A stretch of 64,000 nucleotides of DNA from Eubacterium callanderi (GCF_900142645.1 NZ_FRBP01000005.1:1-64000), one strand, 5' to 3'. Positions 49,515 through 58,642 are shown, counted from the stretch's first letter. A program made the numbers and translations. Notes: generated by a model from the sequence alone, not told the origin.

Positions 49515-50314
49515 GAAAACTCATGAAATATGAAATCAAGGGAACGGCCCGTCTGCTGCTGCCCGTCTACGCGGCGCTGCTGGCCATGACCCTGATTAAT
49601 AAAATATTCCTGTCCATCAACTCAGAGGCCACGGGCTTCATCATGACAACCGGTATCAGTATGGCGCTCTATGTCTGTATCATCATTGCTCTGGTGGTTA
49701 TGACCTTTATTGTCATCATTCAGCGTTTTTATAAAAACCTGATGACCGACGAGGGCTATCTGATGTTTACGCTCCCTGTGCCTACCTGGCAGCAGATTGT
49801 CTCCAAGCTGGTCATTGCCCTGATGTGGACCTTTGTATGCGGTATTGTTATCATGCTGTCCATTATGATCCTGGCCATCGACGGCGCCAGCCTGCAGTAT
49901 ATGGGTGAGTTCTTCCAGGAACTGGGGCGTGCCTTCAACTCACCAGAGGGCGGACAGGCTGCTCTGATTCTGATCGAGCTGTTTATCCTGATGATCGTTG
50001 GCGTTTGCTGCAATGTTCTTCAGGTGTACACCTCCATCTCAGTGGGACAGCTCTTCGGCAAGCATAAGGTCATCGGCGCTTTTGTGACCTACATTGCCAT
50101 CAACATCATTCTGCAGATCATTTTTACAGTGATGACCGTCAGCTTTGCCTTAACCTCAGATACCAGTATGCTCAACGCGTTTTTTAACAATATGGACCCT
50201 GTGACCGCAGTCAACTGGATGCTGAACATTGGAACCCTGGGTAACCTGATCCTGTCAGCGATCTACTTTGCAGTGACGAACTATATCCTGAAAAATAAAC
50301 TCAACCTGGAATAA
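49508..50314 (+). CDS. ABC exporter membrane subunit
   Basis: A 268-residue protein with six hydrophobic segments (near 17-40, 48-72, 100-128, 155-180, 195-220, 235-262). No ATP-binding motif. Overlaps the ATPase by 7 bases. Resembles ABC-2 type permeases of YtrA-controlled operons; substrate not deducible, antimicrobial lipids or peptides suspected. Confidence 0.75.
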   Translation: MLGKLMKYEIKGTARLLLPVYAALLAMTLINKIFLSINSEATGFIMTTGISMALYVCIIIALVVMTFIVIIQRFYKNLMTDEGYLMFTLPVPTWQQIVSKLVIALMWTFVCGIVIMLSIMILAIDGASLQYMGEFFQELGRAFNSPEGGQAALILIELFILMIVGVCCNVLQVYTSISVGQLFGKHKVIGAFVTYIAINIILQIIFTVMTVSFALTSDTSMLNAFFNNMDPVTAVNWMLNIGTLGNLILSAIYFAVTNYILKNKLNLE

Positions 50315-50331
50315 TCCAGACGGAAATTTTA

Positions 50332-50373
50332 AACCCCCGGCACGGTCTGCTTCAGACCGTACCGGGGGTTTTT
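50332..50373. terminator. Bidirectional terminator (recurrent stem with extension)
   Basis: AACCCCCGGCACGGTCTG and CAGACCGTACCGGGGGTT around CTT, then TTTT. It embeds the ACGGTCTG/CAGACCGT core of the recurrent family. Between convergent ABC and esterase genes. Confidence 0.85.
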
Positions 50374-50383
50374 AGGTTCTTGC

Positions 50384-51979
50384 TCACTTACCGTACACGG
50401 TTTTTCTTAAGAAATCTAGATCATCGGTTTGGGACATCTCGTTCGAGGACCATTGGTCGTCAATCATCATGACGCGCTTACTCTGGGAGGTGTACGGCTC
50501 CCAGACGACGCCGGATGCAAGGGCGGTGCCCTGGTTGGGATTGCCGGTTTTAATGAAGTTTACCCAGGCGGTGTGCATGTCGACGGCGGTTTGTTTTCCG
50601 GCCTTGTCGAGCTTCAGGCTGTCAAGCTCATTGCCGAATACAAGCGGTAGCTCGGAGGCGTGGTAGGCTGCAGGGTTATCCGGGGTGCTGTAGTTAAATT
50701 CATAATAGTAAACCGGATGCCCGTTTTGGCTAAGGGTGTCGGCAAATGTGGTGGCACCCAGGCGGAAACCGGCCAGCGTCAGCAGCTGCCGCGCTCTATC
50801 AGAGGCTGTGTGTTCGGCGTCGACCGGCCAGCGTGCAAGGGCTTGCTCCGCAGCTTCAGCCCCCAGAATACGGTAGGCGTAGGCGGCATAATCTCCGGCC
50901 TCCAGACCATCTGGAATAAAAATCAGACCCTCATCCCTGTTATTTCCGACTAACAGGCGAACCGGGTTATAATCCCCATTAGCCAGTGCCTTCTGGGGGT
51001 CGACGGGCAGCACCACGCCATCGTTGACTGGCCAGAAGCTCAGGGCGTTGGGCAGAGTCATATCCATGTTAAATTGGGACATGGCTGTGAGGGCGTGGCC
51101 GTCGATCTGGCGCAGGCGATTAAGCCCCTCCAGACTGTCGTCCGCCCCAAAGCTACGGGCAAAAGCACCGGAGACAGCGGCAGACGCAGACGCGTCGCCT
51201 CCTGAGTAGGGCGAGACTGCCGAAGCATCCAGAATACAGCCGCTCTCCATAATGGCCTGATTAAAAAGCCCTTTGGCCAGGGGGCTCATGATCAGGGCTG
51301 AAACGCTGAAGGAACCAGCCGATTCACCGCCGACGGTGATGTTTTCGGGATCACCGCCAAAGGCGCTGATGTTTTCCTTCACCCATTTAAGAGCCTGTAT
51401 CTGGTCCAGTGTGCCAAAGTTGCCTGTTGTGCCGTCCTCAGCTTTTGAAGCCTCAAGCCCCAGAAAGCCAAGAGCGCCCAGCCGGTAATTGATGGTGACG
51501 CCCACCACGCCGTCTTTGGCAAAATTTGTACAGTCATACATGCTTTTTGCCCCAGAGCCCTGGAAATAGGCGCCGCCGTGGATAAAAACATAAACCGGCT
51601 GTTTTTCGCCCTCCTGGGCGCTGGTCCATACGTTCAGGTTCAGACAGTCCTCATCTGGTGTGGGAATATCATCTGCAGTGGGCTGGAGTGCCGATGAGCC
51701 AAACTCAGTACAGTCCAGGGTGTCACTCCAGGGCTCTGCTGGTTCGGGCGCCAGGAAGCGCAGACTGCCCACCGGCGGTTTTGCATAGGGAATGCCTTTG
51801 TAAACAGACACGCCGTCCTGCTCGAGTCCTTGCACGCGGCCAAGAGTTGTCGCCGTATAAATAGATTGAACGTCCGAGTCCACAGCTCGTCCACCCGTGG
51901 ATGAGCAGCCTGCCGCTGTTAAAAGCAGGCCCAAAATCAACAAAAATAGAACTAAAAATTGCCGTTTACATGTTTTCAT
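50384..51979 (-). CDS. Carboxylesterase type B, lipoprotein
   Basis: A 531-residue alpha/beta hydrolase. Signal peptide and lipobox TAAGC (Cys25). The type B landmarks: oxyanion HGGAYFQGS, DCLNLNVWT (Cys for the disulphide), and the nucleophile GGESAGSFSV. The acidic residue (NRDEGLIF) and His (AYHASELPLVFG) are at the expected places. It hydrolyses carboxylic esters on the outer face of the membrane. Substrate unknown. Confidence 0.85.
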   Translation of the reverse strand: MKTCKRQFLVLFLLILGLLLTAAGCSSTGGRAVDSDVQSIYTATTLGRVQGLEQDGVSVYKGIPYAKPPVGSLRFLAPEPAEPWSDTLDCTEFGSSALQPTADDIPTPDEDCLNLNVWTSAQEGEKQPVYVFIHGGAYFQGSGAKSMYDCTNFAKDGVVGVTINYRLGALGFLGLEASKAEDGTTGNFGTLDQIQALKWVKENISAFGGDPENITVGGESAGSFSVSALIMSPLAKGLFNQAIMESGCILDASAVSPYSGGDASASAAVSGAFARSFGADDSLEGLNRLRQIDGHALTAMSQFNMDMTLPNALSFWPVNDGVVLPVDPQKALANGDYNPVRLLVGNNRDEGLIFIPDGLEAGDYAAYAYRILGAEAAEQALARWPVDAEHTASDRARQLLTLAGFRLGATTFADTLSQNGHPVYYYEFNYSTPDNPAAYHASELPLVFGNELDSLKLDKAGKQTAVDMHTAWVNFIKTGNPNQGTALASGVVWEPYTSQSKRVMMIDDQWSSNEMSQTDDLDFLRKTVYGK

Positions 51980-52095
51980 TGCAAGCCCTCCATGTTTTTA
52001 GTACTTTTATTATAACGGCATAGAGCGCAGGCTTCAATCGTTCCACTTAAAAGACAGGTCTGACCGCATAAACAAGATGGTTTCTTAAGAATAAA

Positions 52096-52107
52096 AAAGA
52101 GAAGTCA
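52096..52107 (+). repeat. Left arm of an interrupted terminator-like hairpin
   Basis: AAAGAGAAGTCA, exact complement of 52695-52706. The two arms flank the IS relic, so the element appears to have entered the loop of a hairpin. Confidence 0.65.
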
Positions 52108-52113
52108 GGCAGG

Positions 52114-52689
52114 TGATGTGTCCCCCTTTTACTGGACAAAACAGTAGAGGGGGATTTTTCTTATGCGTTACAGTTATGAATTTAAATTAAGATGTGTAGA
52201 ATTGTATAAAGAAGGGAGCCAGATGGAAACACCAGAAAATGTTAAAATAAAATTCTTCGGAGATAAAATCAGACAATGGTGTCGAATTGCAGACTCGTGT
52301 GGTTCGCAGGTGTTAAAACATTCTGATCAATCTAAAGAATGGGCACCTGATTTTTCATTCAGATCAAGATTGGCAGTATCAACATGAATTTTACCGGAAG
52401 ACTTTGAAAAAACATGGGATTATCCAATCTATGTCCAGAAAAGGCAATTGTTATGATAATTGTATCATGGAAACTTTCTTTGGAAGACTGAAAACAGAAA
52501 TATACTATGACCATGAATCAGAATATAAATCTTTTGAAGTGTTCTCAGTAGCAGTTAAAGAATATATATACGACTATAATAATAAAAGAATTCAGGCTAA
52601 AACAAAATGGATGCCGCCTGTGATTTACAGACAAGCATCCACATAATAATTTCTATTCGATATGTGTCCAGAAATCTGGGTACACATCA
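52114..52689. mobile_element. IS3-family (IS150-like) insertion sequence relic
   Basis: A 576-bp element with 25-bp terminal inverted repeats (52114-52138 and 52665-52689), both with TGATGTGT outside and CTGGACA inside, and imperfect between. It retains the start of OrfA and the end of OrfB, so a large internal deletion removed most of the transposase. A full IS3 element is about 1.2-1.5 kb. Outer flanks show no clear target duplication. Confidence 0.8.
52163..52646 (+). pseudogene. Degenerate IS3-family transposase
   Basis: Frame 52163-52387 starts MRYSYEFKLRCVELYKEG, a typical OrfA opening, then loses homology. Frame 52404-52646 holds the OrfB tail: QSMSRKGNCYDNCIMETFFGRLKTE (final Glu of the DDE triad in ETFFGRLK), and YIYDYNNKRIQ. 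The two Asp of the triad and most of OrfA are lacking. Not functional. Confidence 0.85.
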
Positions 52690-52694
52690 TAGGG

Positions 52695-52735
52695 TGACTT
52701 CTCTTTGGCCGGTACGGTTTATATAGACCATACCG
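52695..52735. repeat. Right arm of interrupted hairpin plus recurrent-stem relative
   Basis: TGACTTCTCTTT (52695-52706) is the second arm of the pair flanking the IS. It is followed by CCGGTACGGT...ACCATACCGG, a variant of the recurrent terminator stem at the 3' end of the MATE gene. Confidence 0.5.
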
Positions 52736-52748
52736 GGGGTTCTTGGTT

Positions 52749-54158
52749 TTACTCCACAGTCTCCGTCTGAGTCCCCGGAACAGGGACTGCGTCGGAAATG
52801 GGAAGGATCTTCTGATGATAGATGCGTCTTAAAAAAGCCGCACTGAAGAGAACCGAAGCGATCTCGGCAATGGGGAAGGACCACCAGATGGCGTCCAGAT
52901 TGCCGGTGAGGGACAGCAGATAGGCCGCGGGCAGCAGCACCACCAGCTGGCGGGCCACTGAGACGATCAGGCTCAGCACCGCGTTGCCAAGGGCCTGGAA
53001 CACGGACAGCGAGATGATACAGAAGCCCGCGAACAGAAAACTCAGGCTGATGATCCGCAGCGCCACTGTGCCGATGGCCAGCATATCCGGCGAGGCGTTA
53101 AAAATGGAAAGAAGCACTCCCGGGAAGAGCTGGAATACAAGAAAGCCAAGGATCATGAGCCCCACGGCGTACAGCATGCTCAGCTTGATGGTTTTGACGA
53201 GCCGGTCCTTTTTCTGAGCGCCGTAATTGTAGGCAATGATGGGCACCATGCCATTGTTCAGGCCCATGACCGGCATAAAGATAAAGCTCTGGAGTTTGAA
53301 GTAAACTCCGAAAACCGCTGTGGCCGTAGAGGTAAAGGCCAGCAGAATTTTGTTCATGCCAAAGGTCATAACTGAGGTGATGGACGCCATGATAATGGAT
53401 GGCACGCCCACCGCATAAATACGCCGGATGGTGCCGCCGTTTGGCCTGAAGCCCCGGAGCTTCAGGGTGAGCTCATGGTTTTTCCTAAGGTTCAGAATAC
53501 AGGCAAACAGCATGGCCACGACCTGGCCGATTACCGTCGCGGCGGCTGCGCCGGCTACCCCCATTTTTGGGAAGCCAAAAAGCCCGAAGATCATGATGGG
53601 GTCCAGAATCAGGTTGATGATGGCTCCGGTGGTCTGGGTGCACATGGTGAGCAGCGTCTTGCCCGTGGCCTGAAGCAGGCGTTCAAAGGTAATCTGCCCG
53701 AAAATGCCAAAGGAAACCACAGAGCAGATCGCCAGATACTGGGTGCCGTAATCCACGATTTCCCCAATGTTTGTCTGGGTCTCGAAGAAAAAGCGGGTAA
53801 AGAAAAGCCCGAAGATAACGAAAGCCAGAGAGCTGAGGACAGCCAGGAAAACTCCGTTGTTGGCAGCCCGGTTGGCCTCTGTAAAATTTTTTTCGCCCAG
53901 GCTCTTAGACAGCAGAGCGTTGATCCCCACGCCTGTGCCTGTGGCGATGGCGATCATCAGGTTCTGTACCGGGAAGGCCAGCGATACGGCAGTCAGCGCG
54001 TTCTCGCTGATCATGGACACAAACATGCTGTCCACAATGTTATAGAGCGCCTGAACCAGCATGGAAATCATCATGGGCAGGGCCATAGTGATCAGCAGGC
54101 GGTTGACCGGCATGACGCCCATTTTGTTCTCCCCGGCCGGGTAGGACTCTTGACGCAT
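52749..54158 (-). CDS. MATE-family multidrug efflux transporter
   Basis: A 469-residue twelve-helix carrier. The start at 54158 is chosen since AAGGAGTG precedes it; the frame stays open 60 residues further but that part is not protein-like. MATE landmarks include PVNRLLITMALPMMISMLVQALYNIVD, a second-half repeat beginning RIYAVGVPSIIMASITSVM, and conserved Pro and Asp in helix 1. Uses sodium or proton gradient to expel cationic compounds. The terminator-like stem with the IS is on its 3' side. Confidence 0.85.
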   Translation of the reverse strand: MRQESYPAGENKMGVMPVNRLLITMALPMMISMLVQALYNIVDSMFVSMISENALTAVSLAFPVQNLMIAIATGTGVGINALLSKSLGEKNFTEANRAANNGVFLAVLSSLAFVIFGLFFTRFFFETQTNIGEIVDYGTQYLAICSVVSFGIFGQITFERLLQATGKTLLTMCTQTTGAIINLILDPIMIFGLFGFPKMGVAGAAAATVIGQVVAMLFACILNLRKNHELTLKLRGFRPNGGTIRRIYAVGVPSIIMASITSVMTFGMNKILLAFTSTATAVFGVYFKLQSFIFMPVMGLNNGMVPIIAYNYGAQKKDRLVKTIKLSMLYAVGLMILGFLVFQLFPGVLLSIFNASPDMLAIGTVALRIISLSFLFAGFCIISLSVFQALGNAVLSLIVSVARQLVVLLPAAYLLSLTGNLDAIWWSFPIAEIASVLFSAAFLRRIYHQKILPISDAVPVPGTQTETVE

Positions 54159-54390
54159 AAAGATCACTCCTTTTTGAATATGAATTAATTTTTCACAAAA
54201 TGAATAGCAGTGCCCATCCCTGAAAAACTGAGATGTCACACTGCCTGTTATTATTATAATAATTGCCGGCTTTAATGTCAATGAATGAAGGACAGGCTGT
54301 TGCCGTTTGCAAAATGTGAATACGTTTAAGAAAAACATGATACAATAACAGAGAAAACTCAGAAATGAAGCATAAAGGAAGAGGAAAATT

Positions 54391-54930
54391 ATGAACGAAG
54401 CATTGCGAGCGATGGTAGAGGCCTGCGATTTTGAGGAAACCGTAGCCGTCGACCCCAGACAGATTCACATCACCCAGGACGTCCGGGACGCCTGCGCCAA
54501 AAACGACTGTGGCCATTATGGCCAGAATTATATGTGTCCCCCGGCCGTCGGTGATCTGGACCACTACCGTGAGGTGGTAAACAGCTACACAAACGGGTTG
54601 TTGTTTTCACAGGTATACCGGTTTAAAAACCGGCAGGATTACCGCCGAATGAATGAGATCATGGCTGGATTTGAAAAAACAGTGGAAAAGCTGCACCGTG
54701 CTATCCGCAAATCCGATATGGAGGGAACGGTTTTTTCAGCGGGCTGCTGCACCATCTGTAAGGAATGCGGCATTCTGACCGATGATCCCTGCCGCTTCCC
54801 CGACGAGGCCATGCCCTCACTGGAGGCGTCCGGCATCGACGTGGTTCAGCTCACAAAGGATACCGGACTGGTCTACAATAACGGGCCCAAAACCATGACC
54901 ATCATCGGCCTGATTTTATACAACGAATAA
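54391..54930 (+). CDS. DUF2284 metal-binding protein
   Basis: A 179-residue cytoplasmic protein. Cys-rich: CAKNDCGHYGQNYMCPP near residues 35-50 and GCCTICKECG near 115-125, then CRFPDEAMPSLEASGIDV. This is the DUF2284 pattern of methanogens and clostridia, thought to bind metal or a cofactor; its function is not established. Ribosome site GGAAGAGGAAA. Single gene followed by a good terminator. Confidence 0.8.
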   Translation: MNEALRAMVEACDFEETVAVDPRQIHITQDVRDACAKNDCGHYGQNYMCPPAVGDLDHYREVVNSYTNGLLFSQVYRFKNRQDYRRMNEIMAGFEKTVEKLHRAIRKSDMEGTVFSAGCCTICKECGILTDDPCRFPDEAMPSLEASGIDVVQLTKDTGLVYNNGPKTMTIIGLILYNE

Positions 54931-54944
54931 AAGCTTAAGAAAAG

Positions 54945-54969
54945 ACAGCCTTGTGAAGGCTGTTTTTTT
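54945..54969 (+). terminator. Intrinsic terminator after DUF2284 gene
   Basis: ACAGCCTT-GTG-AAGGCTGT then a run of T (54963-54969). Confidence 0.85.
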
Positions 54970-55032
54970 GCGGTTTTAATGCGCGTGACAGGTCATGAAA
55001 ACGTGAGCGGTTAGAAAAGGCGGCAGACACAC

Positions 55033-55060
55033 TTGTTTTTACTTGAAATTATGTTATAAT
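55033..55060 (+). promoter_or_regulatory. Promoter of the glmS transcript
   Basis: TTGTTT (55033-55038), 16-base spacer, perfect TATAAT (55055-55060), about 80 bases before the ribozyme. Confidence 0.65.
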
Positions 55061-55141
55061 ATCCTCATTGTACGTTCATGTAAAGTAATTCTGTTATAAG
55101 GAGGGGAATGGCTCAAACCACTTTGCATCAATGGAACAAAA

Positions 55142-55285
55142 GCGCCAGAACTCATACGTGAGCCCGTAATATTTGAGTTGACGAGGACAGGGAGTATCGA
55201 AAATTCGGCGGATGCCCTGGAAGGTGGACTGTTAAAACAGCGGAGTGATCCGCTGCACAGAGCAGACACCAAAATCTACTTGAAT
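55142..55285 (+). ncRNA. glmS ribozyme: glmS ribozyme (glucosamine-6-phosphate-activated)
   Basis: The leader of glmS contains the ribozyme core: GCGCCAGAACT at the cleavage site (scission before G55142), GACGAGG, the ATCGAAAATTCGGCGGATG pseudoknot and ligand region, and a downstream AAGG/GCGGAG helix. Glucosamine-6-phosphate acts as a cofactor for self-cleavage, which destabilises the mRNA. The 3' boundary is approximate. Confidence 0.95.
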
Positions 55286-55299
55286 GAGGTGCATTTATT

Positions 55300-57126
55300 A
55301 TGTGTGGAATCGTTGGTTATATTGGTCTGAATCAGGCCCAGAAAGTATTGATTGATGGTCTCTCAAAGTTAGAGTACCGCGGTTATGACTCAGCCGGCAT
55401 TGCAGTGCTGGACAAGGACAATGCGATTAAAGTCAAAAAACGCAAGGGCCGTCTGAAAAATTTAGAGGATGAGCTTGAAAAAGAAGCTCTGACGGGTACA
55501 GCTGGCATTGGCCATACCCGCTGGGCGACCCACGGCGAACCTTCTGATATCAACTCCCATCCCCATTGCAGCATCGATAACCGCATCGCGGTCGTCCACA
55601 ATGGGATCATTGAAAACTACATCGAGCTCAAGGAAGAGCTGATCAAAAAGGGACACCTTTTTGTGTCCGATACCGATACTGAGGTCATTGCCCATCTGCT
55701 TAATTCTCTGTACACCGGGGACATGGTTGAAACCCTGCGCCTGGCCATTGACAAAATCAAAGGCTCTTACGCGCTGGGCATCCTCTGCAATGAAGAACCC
55801 GACCGTATTATCGCCGTTCGTAAGGACAGCCCGCTGATCGTGGGCCTGGGCGAAGGCGAAAACTACATCGCTTCCGACATCCCTGCTATCCTGAGATACA
55901 CCCGTAAGGTCTATCTGCTGGATAACGACGAGATCGCCATCCTGACCCGTGACAGCGTCACCGTGCTGGACGAATCCGGCCGTGAAGCCGGCAAGCAGGT
56001 CTTTAACGTGGATTGGGATCCAGGCGATGCCGAAAAGGGCGGTTACGACCATTTTATGCTCAAGGAAATCCATGAACAGCCAAAGGCGATGGCCGATACC
56101 CTGACCGGACGTTGCTTCCCGGATAAAATCGTGCTGGACGACGTCAACCTTGACGCCGAAACCATGAAGAGTATCAACCGTATCCAGATTGTAGCCTGCG
56201 GAACCGCCTACCACGCCGGAATGGTTGGAAAATACCTGATTGAAAAATTTGCCCGCGTGGCCGTCGAAACCGAACCGGCCTCCGAGTACCGTTATAAAGA
56301 CCCGCTGGTCGATGCGCACACCCTGCTCATTGTCATCAGCCAGTCCGGCGAAACCGCCGACACCTTAGCCGCTATCCGTCTGGCCAAAGAAAAAGGCGCC
56401 CGCGTCCTGGCCATTACCAATGTGGTGGGCAGCTCTATCGCCCGCGAGGCAGACGATGTGCTGTACACCAACGCCGGTCCCGAAATCGCTGTGGCCTCCA
56501 CTAAGGCTTACGTGACTCAGGTGGGCTGTATGATTTTGCTGGCCCTGCATTTCGGTCTGTTAAACGGCCAGGTAGACGAAGGCACCATGAAGCGTGTTAC
56601 CAATGGCCTGAAGGATACCTCAGCCCTTATTGAAAAAGCTTTGGGAGACCATGACAAGATCAGGGAATACGCCTACGAACATTTTAAGGTTGACGATATG
56701 TATTTTATCGGGCGCGGACTGGACTACTACACCTGTCTGGAGGGCTCCCTGAAAGCCAAGGAAATTTCCTATATTCATTCCGACGCTTATGCGGCCGGCG
56801 AGCTGAAGCACGGTCCCATCGCTCTGGTTGATGTGGGAACTGTCGTCATTGCGGTCTGCACTCAGGGGAACGTCTTTGATAAAATGCTCAATGCTATCAA
56901 AGAGGTAAAGGCCCGCGGCGCCAACGTTATGGCCATTGCCAAAGAAGGTCATGAAGAGATCATCCCCGAAGTGGATCAGGTTTTCTTCATCCCACAGATG
57001 GATGATGAGATCACCCCGATCCCAACGGTTGTTTATCTCCAGCTCCTGGCCTATTACCTGTCCGTCGCCAGAGGCTGTGACGTCGACAAGCCAAAGAACC
57101 TGGCAAAATCCGTCACGGTTGAATAA
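55300..57126 (+). CDS. glmS: Glutamine--fructose-6-phosphate aminotransferase
   Basis: A 608-residue enzyme with the N-terminal glutamine amidotransferase nucleophile Cys2 (MCGIVGYIG), TRWATHG, and two SIS domains (CGTAYHAG, SQSGETADTLAA, ASTKAYVTQV, SYIHSDAYAAGELKHGPIALV) and the C-terminal KNLAKSVTVE signature. Makes glucosamine-6-phosphate, first step of UDP-GlcNAc and peptidoglycan synthesis. Feedback via the ribozyme just upstream. Full length. Confidence 0.97.
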   Translation: MCGIVGYIGLNQAQKVLIDGLSKLEYRGYDSAGIAVLDKDNAIKVKKRKGRLKNLEDELEKEALTGTAGIGHTRWATHGEPSDINSHPHCSIDNRIAVVHNGIIENYIELKEELIKKGHLFVSDTDTEVIAHLLNSLYTGDMVETLRLAIDKIKGSYALGILCNEEPDRIIAVRKDSPLIVGLGEGENYIASDIPAILRYTRKVYLLDNDEIAILTRDSVTVLDESGREAGKQVFNVDWDPGDAEKGGYDHFMLKEIHEQPKAMADTLTGRCFPDKIVLDDVNLDAETMKSINRIQIVACGTAYHAGMVGKYLIEKFARVAVETEPASEYRYKDPLVDAHTLLIVISQSGETADTLAAIRLAKEKGARVLAITNVVGSSIAREADDVLYTNAGPEIAVASTKAYVTQVGCMILLALHFGLLNGQVDEGTMKRVTNGLKDTSALIEKALGDHDKIREYAYEHFKVDDMYFIGRGLDYYTCLEGSLKAKEISYIHSDAYAAGELKHGPIALVDVGTVVIAVCTQGNVFDKMLNAIKEVKARGANVMAIAKEGHEEIIPEVDQVFFIPQMDDEITPIPTVVYLQLLAYYLSVARGCDVDKPKNLAKSVTVE

Positions 57127-57150
57127 AAAAGAAATTGCGAAAATAAATAA

Positions 57151-57188
57151 AGAGGTACGGTCTGTTTCAGACCGTACCTCTTTATTGT
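57151..57188 (+). terminator. Intrinsic terminator (best GGTACGGTCTG copy)
   Basis: GAGGTACGGTCTG-TTT-CAGACCGTACCTC, then TTTATTGTTTTTT. Perfect 13-bp stem. Confidence 0.9.
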
Positions 57189-57242
57189 TTTTTAAAAATA
57201 AAATTTTGAATCAAAAATCTTGTCAGTAAACCATTGAAAATA

Positions 57243-57251
57243 TGGTATAAT
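57243..57251 (+). promoter_or_regulatory. Extended -10 promoter of the methyltransferase island
   Basis: TGGTATAAT (TG at 57243-57244, TATAAT at 57246-57251), with no strong -35, 46 bases before ATG 57298. Confidence 0.6.
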
Positions 57252-57297
57252 AGTAATAATACAGAATTTTTCTATTGGTAAAGGCGGTGAGAACGAC

Positions 57298-57948
57298 ATG
57301 GATTTGCTGGATATGATAACAGAGGGTATCGTTGAGTTAGATGAGGAAAAGGTGATCAAAATCGTCAAAAGGGCGATTGTTGCAGAAATTCCTAAAATTG
57401 ATATTATTGCTGCTTTGAGTGAAGGTTTGGATAAGGTCGGTGAAAAATATTCAAAGGGCGAGTATGTGATGTATGATCTCATGATGTCTGGAATCCTCTA
57501 TGAGGAAGTAATGAGTCTGGAAGAGCTGAGCCTTGCTGAGAACTTGAAATCTGAGGAAAAGAAGGGGCTGATGGTGATTGGCACCATTGAAGGGGATGTA
57601 CATGATATAGGAAAATCCATTTTTAAAAACGCGGTCTCCATGTCGGGCTTTGATGTTATTGATCTGGGTGTGGATGTACCGCCAGAAGTTTTTGTGCAGG
57701 CTATTGAGGAACATGCCCCCGATATTGTTGGTATCAGTATTATTATGACAGAAGCCATTAATAACGCAAAGCGAACTGTAGAGAAAATCAGAGAAAAGGT
57801 AGGGGCGGATTTGGATATTATTATTGGAGGTGTTGCGACAAATCTGAAAATTGCCCAATTTATCGGTGCAGATGCATACAGTAATAATGTCTTGAACGGT
57901 GTAAATATTTGTCTGAGAATGGTAAACGGCGATGGAAAAAAGTATTAA
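57298..57948 (+). CDS. Corrinoid (methyl-carrier) protein, MttC/MtqC type
   Basis: A 216-residue B12-binding protein. The N-terminal helical cap (residues 1-90) contains the MttC/MtmC-type LSEGLDKVGEKYSKGEY, and the Rossmann part holds DVHDIGK with lower-ligand His at 102, GVDVPPEVFV and the tail GADAYSNN. It carries a methyl group on cobalt between a substrate methyltransferase and a tetrahydrofolate methyltransferase. It opens the AT-rich island and overlaps the next gene by 17 bases. A second copy lies at 62293, so the two may serve different substrates or methyl acceptors. Confidence 0.9.
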   Translation: MDLLDMITEGIVELDEEKVIKIVKRAIVAEIPKIDIIAALSEGLDKVGEKYSKGEYVMYDLMMSGILYEEVMSLEELSLAENLKSEEKKGLMVIGTIEGDVHDIGKSIFKNAVSMSGFDVIDLGVDVPPEVFVQAIEEHAPDIVGISIIMTEAINNAKRTVEKIREKVGADLDIIIGGVATNLKIAQFIGADAYSNNVLNGVNICLRMVNGDGKKY

Positions 57949-58642
57949 ATATATCCAAATTTCGGATGAAATTAAAAACAAAATTTTATCAGGTATCCTT
58001 AAGCCCAACGAGATGCTTTCATCTGAAAATCAGTTGGCGGCAGAGTATAATGTCAGCCGGGTGACCATCCGAAAGGCTTTGATGCGGCTGATTGATGAGG
58101 GTTATCTTTTCTCTGTGCCTGGAAAGGGAACCTTTGTTGACTATTTTAACAAAAATACTTACCGGATTCCTCTGTCACTGGAAAGTATCCTGAAATCTCC
58201 TTATGATGGGGAAACGCTTATTGGCTCTAAAATCATTAACCCAGACATTGATATGGTCTATCATCTTCAGATTGCGCCTAAGGAAAAAGTCATCAGTATT
58301 GAATGGCTTTTGAGTATCGAAAATAATCCTGTGGTCTATGATATAAAATACATTCCTTTTTTTCCTGCGCTGCCTATTGGTGAGATCGACTTGAAATATT
58401 CGAGTCTTTCGCGTATTCTATCCTCAAAATTTAATTTAAGGGATTTACAGGAAGAAATAGCCATTGAATGTGTATGTCCAAATGATAAGATATGCCGGTA
58501 TCTGGGGATGAATTTTGATTCTAATGAAGCGGTCATTCTTTTAAATAAATTTATCTATGACCGTGAGAATAACCCGGTCGGGTGGAGTTTGAATTATATT
58601 AGAAGTGATTACTGTACATTAAAGGCGGAATTTCAATGTTAG
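57932..58642 (+). CDS. GntR-family regulator with UTRA-like domain (first)
   Basis: A 236-residue regulator. The winged helix reads ISDEIKNKILSGILKPNEML then ENQLAAEYNVSRVTIRKAL and GKGTFVDY. The C-terminal UTRA-like fold (residues 75-236) has KEKVISIEWLLSIENNPVVYDIKYIPF and WSLNYIRSDYC. UTRA domains bind small molecules. Overlaps the corrinoid gene and the next regulator by 7 bases. Its most likely targets are the promoters at 57246 and 59349. Confidence 0.85.
   Translation: MEKSIKYIQISDEIKNKILSGILKPNEMLSSENQLAAEYNVSRVTIRKALMRLIDEGYLFSVPGKGTFVDYFNKNTYRIPLSLESILKSPYDGETLIGSKIINPDIDMVYHLQIAPKEKVISIEWLLSIENNPVVYDIKYIPFFPALPIGEIDLKYSSLSRILSSKFNLRDLQEEIAIECVCPNDKICRYLGMNFDSNEAVILLNKFIYDRENNPVGWSLNYIRSDYCTLKAEFQC

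Noticed and set aside
52111-52692. Target-site duplication at the IS ends
   Set aside because: Flanking bases agg (left) and tag (right) do not match, so none can be claimed.
53475-54188. Plus-strand frame opposite the MATE gene
   Set aside because: Shadow frame rich in His, Gln and Asp; no start signal.
55462-56319. Minus-strand frame within glmS
   Set aside because: Antisense to strongly conserved coding sequence.
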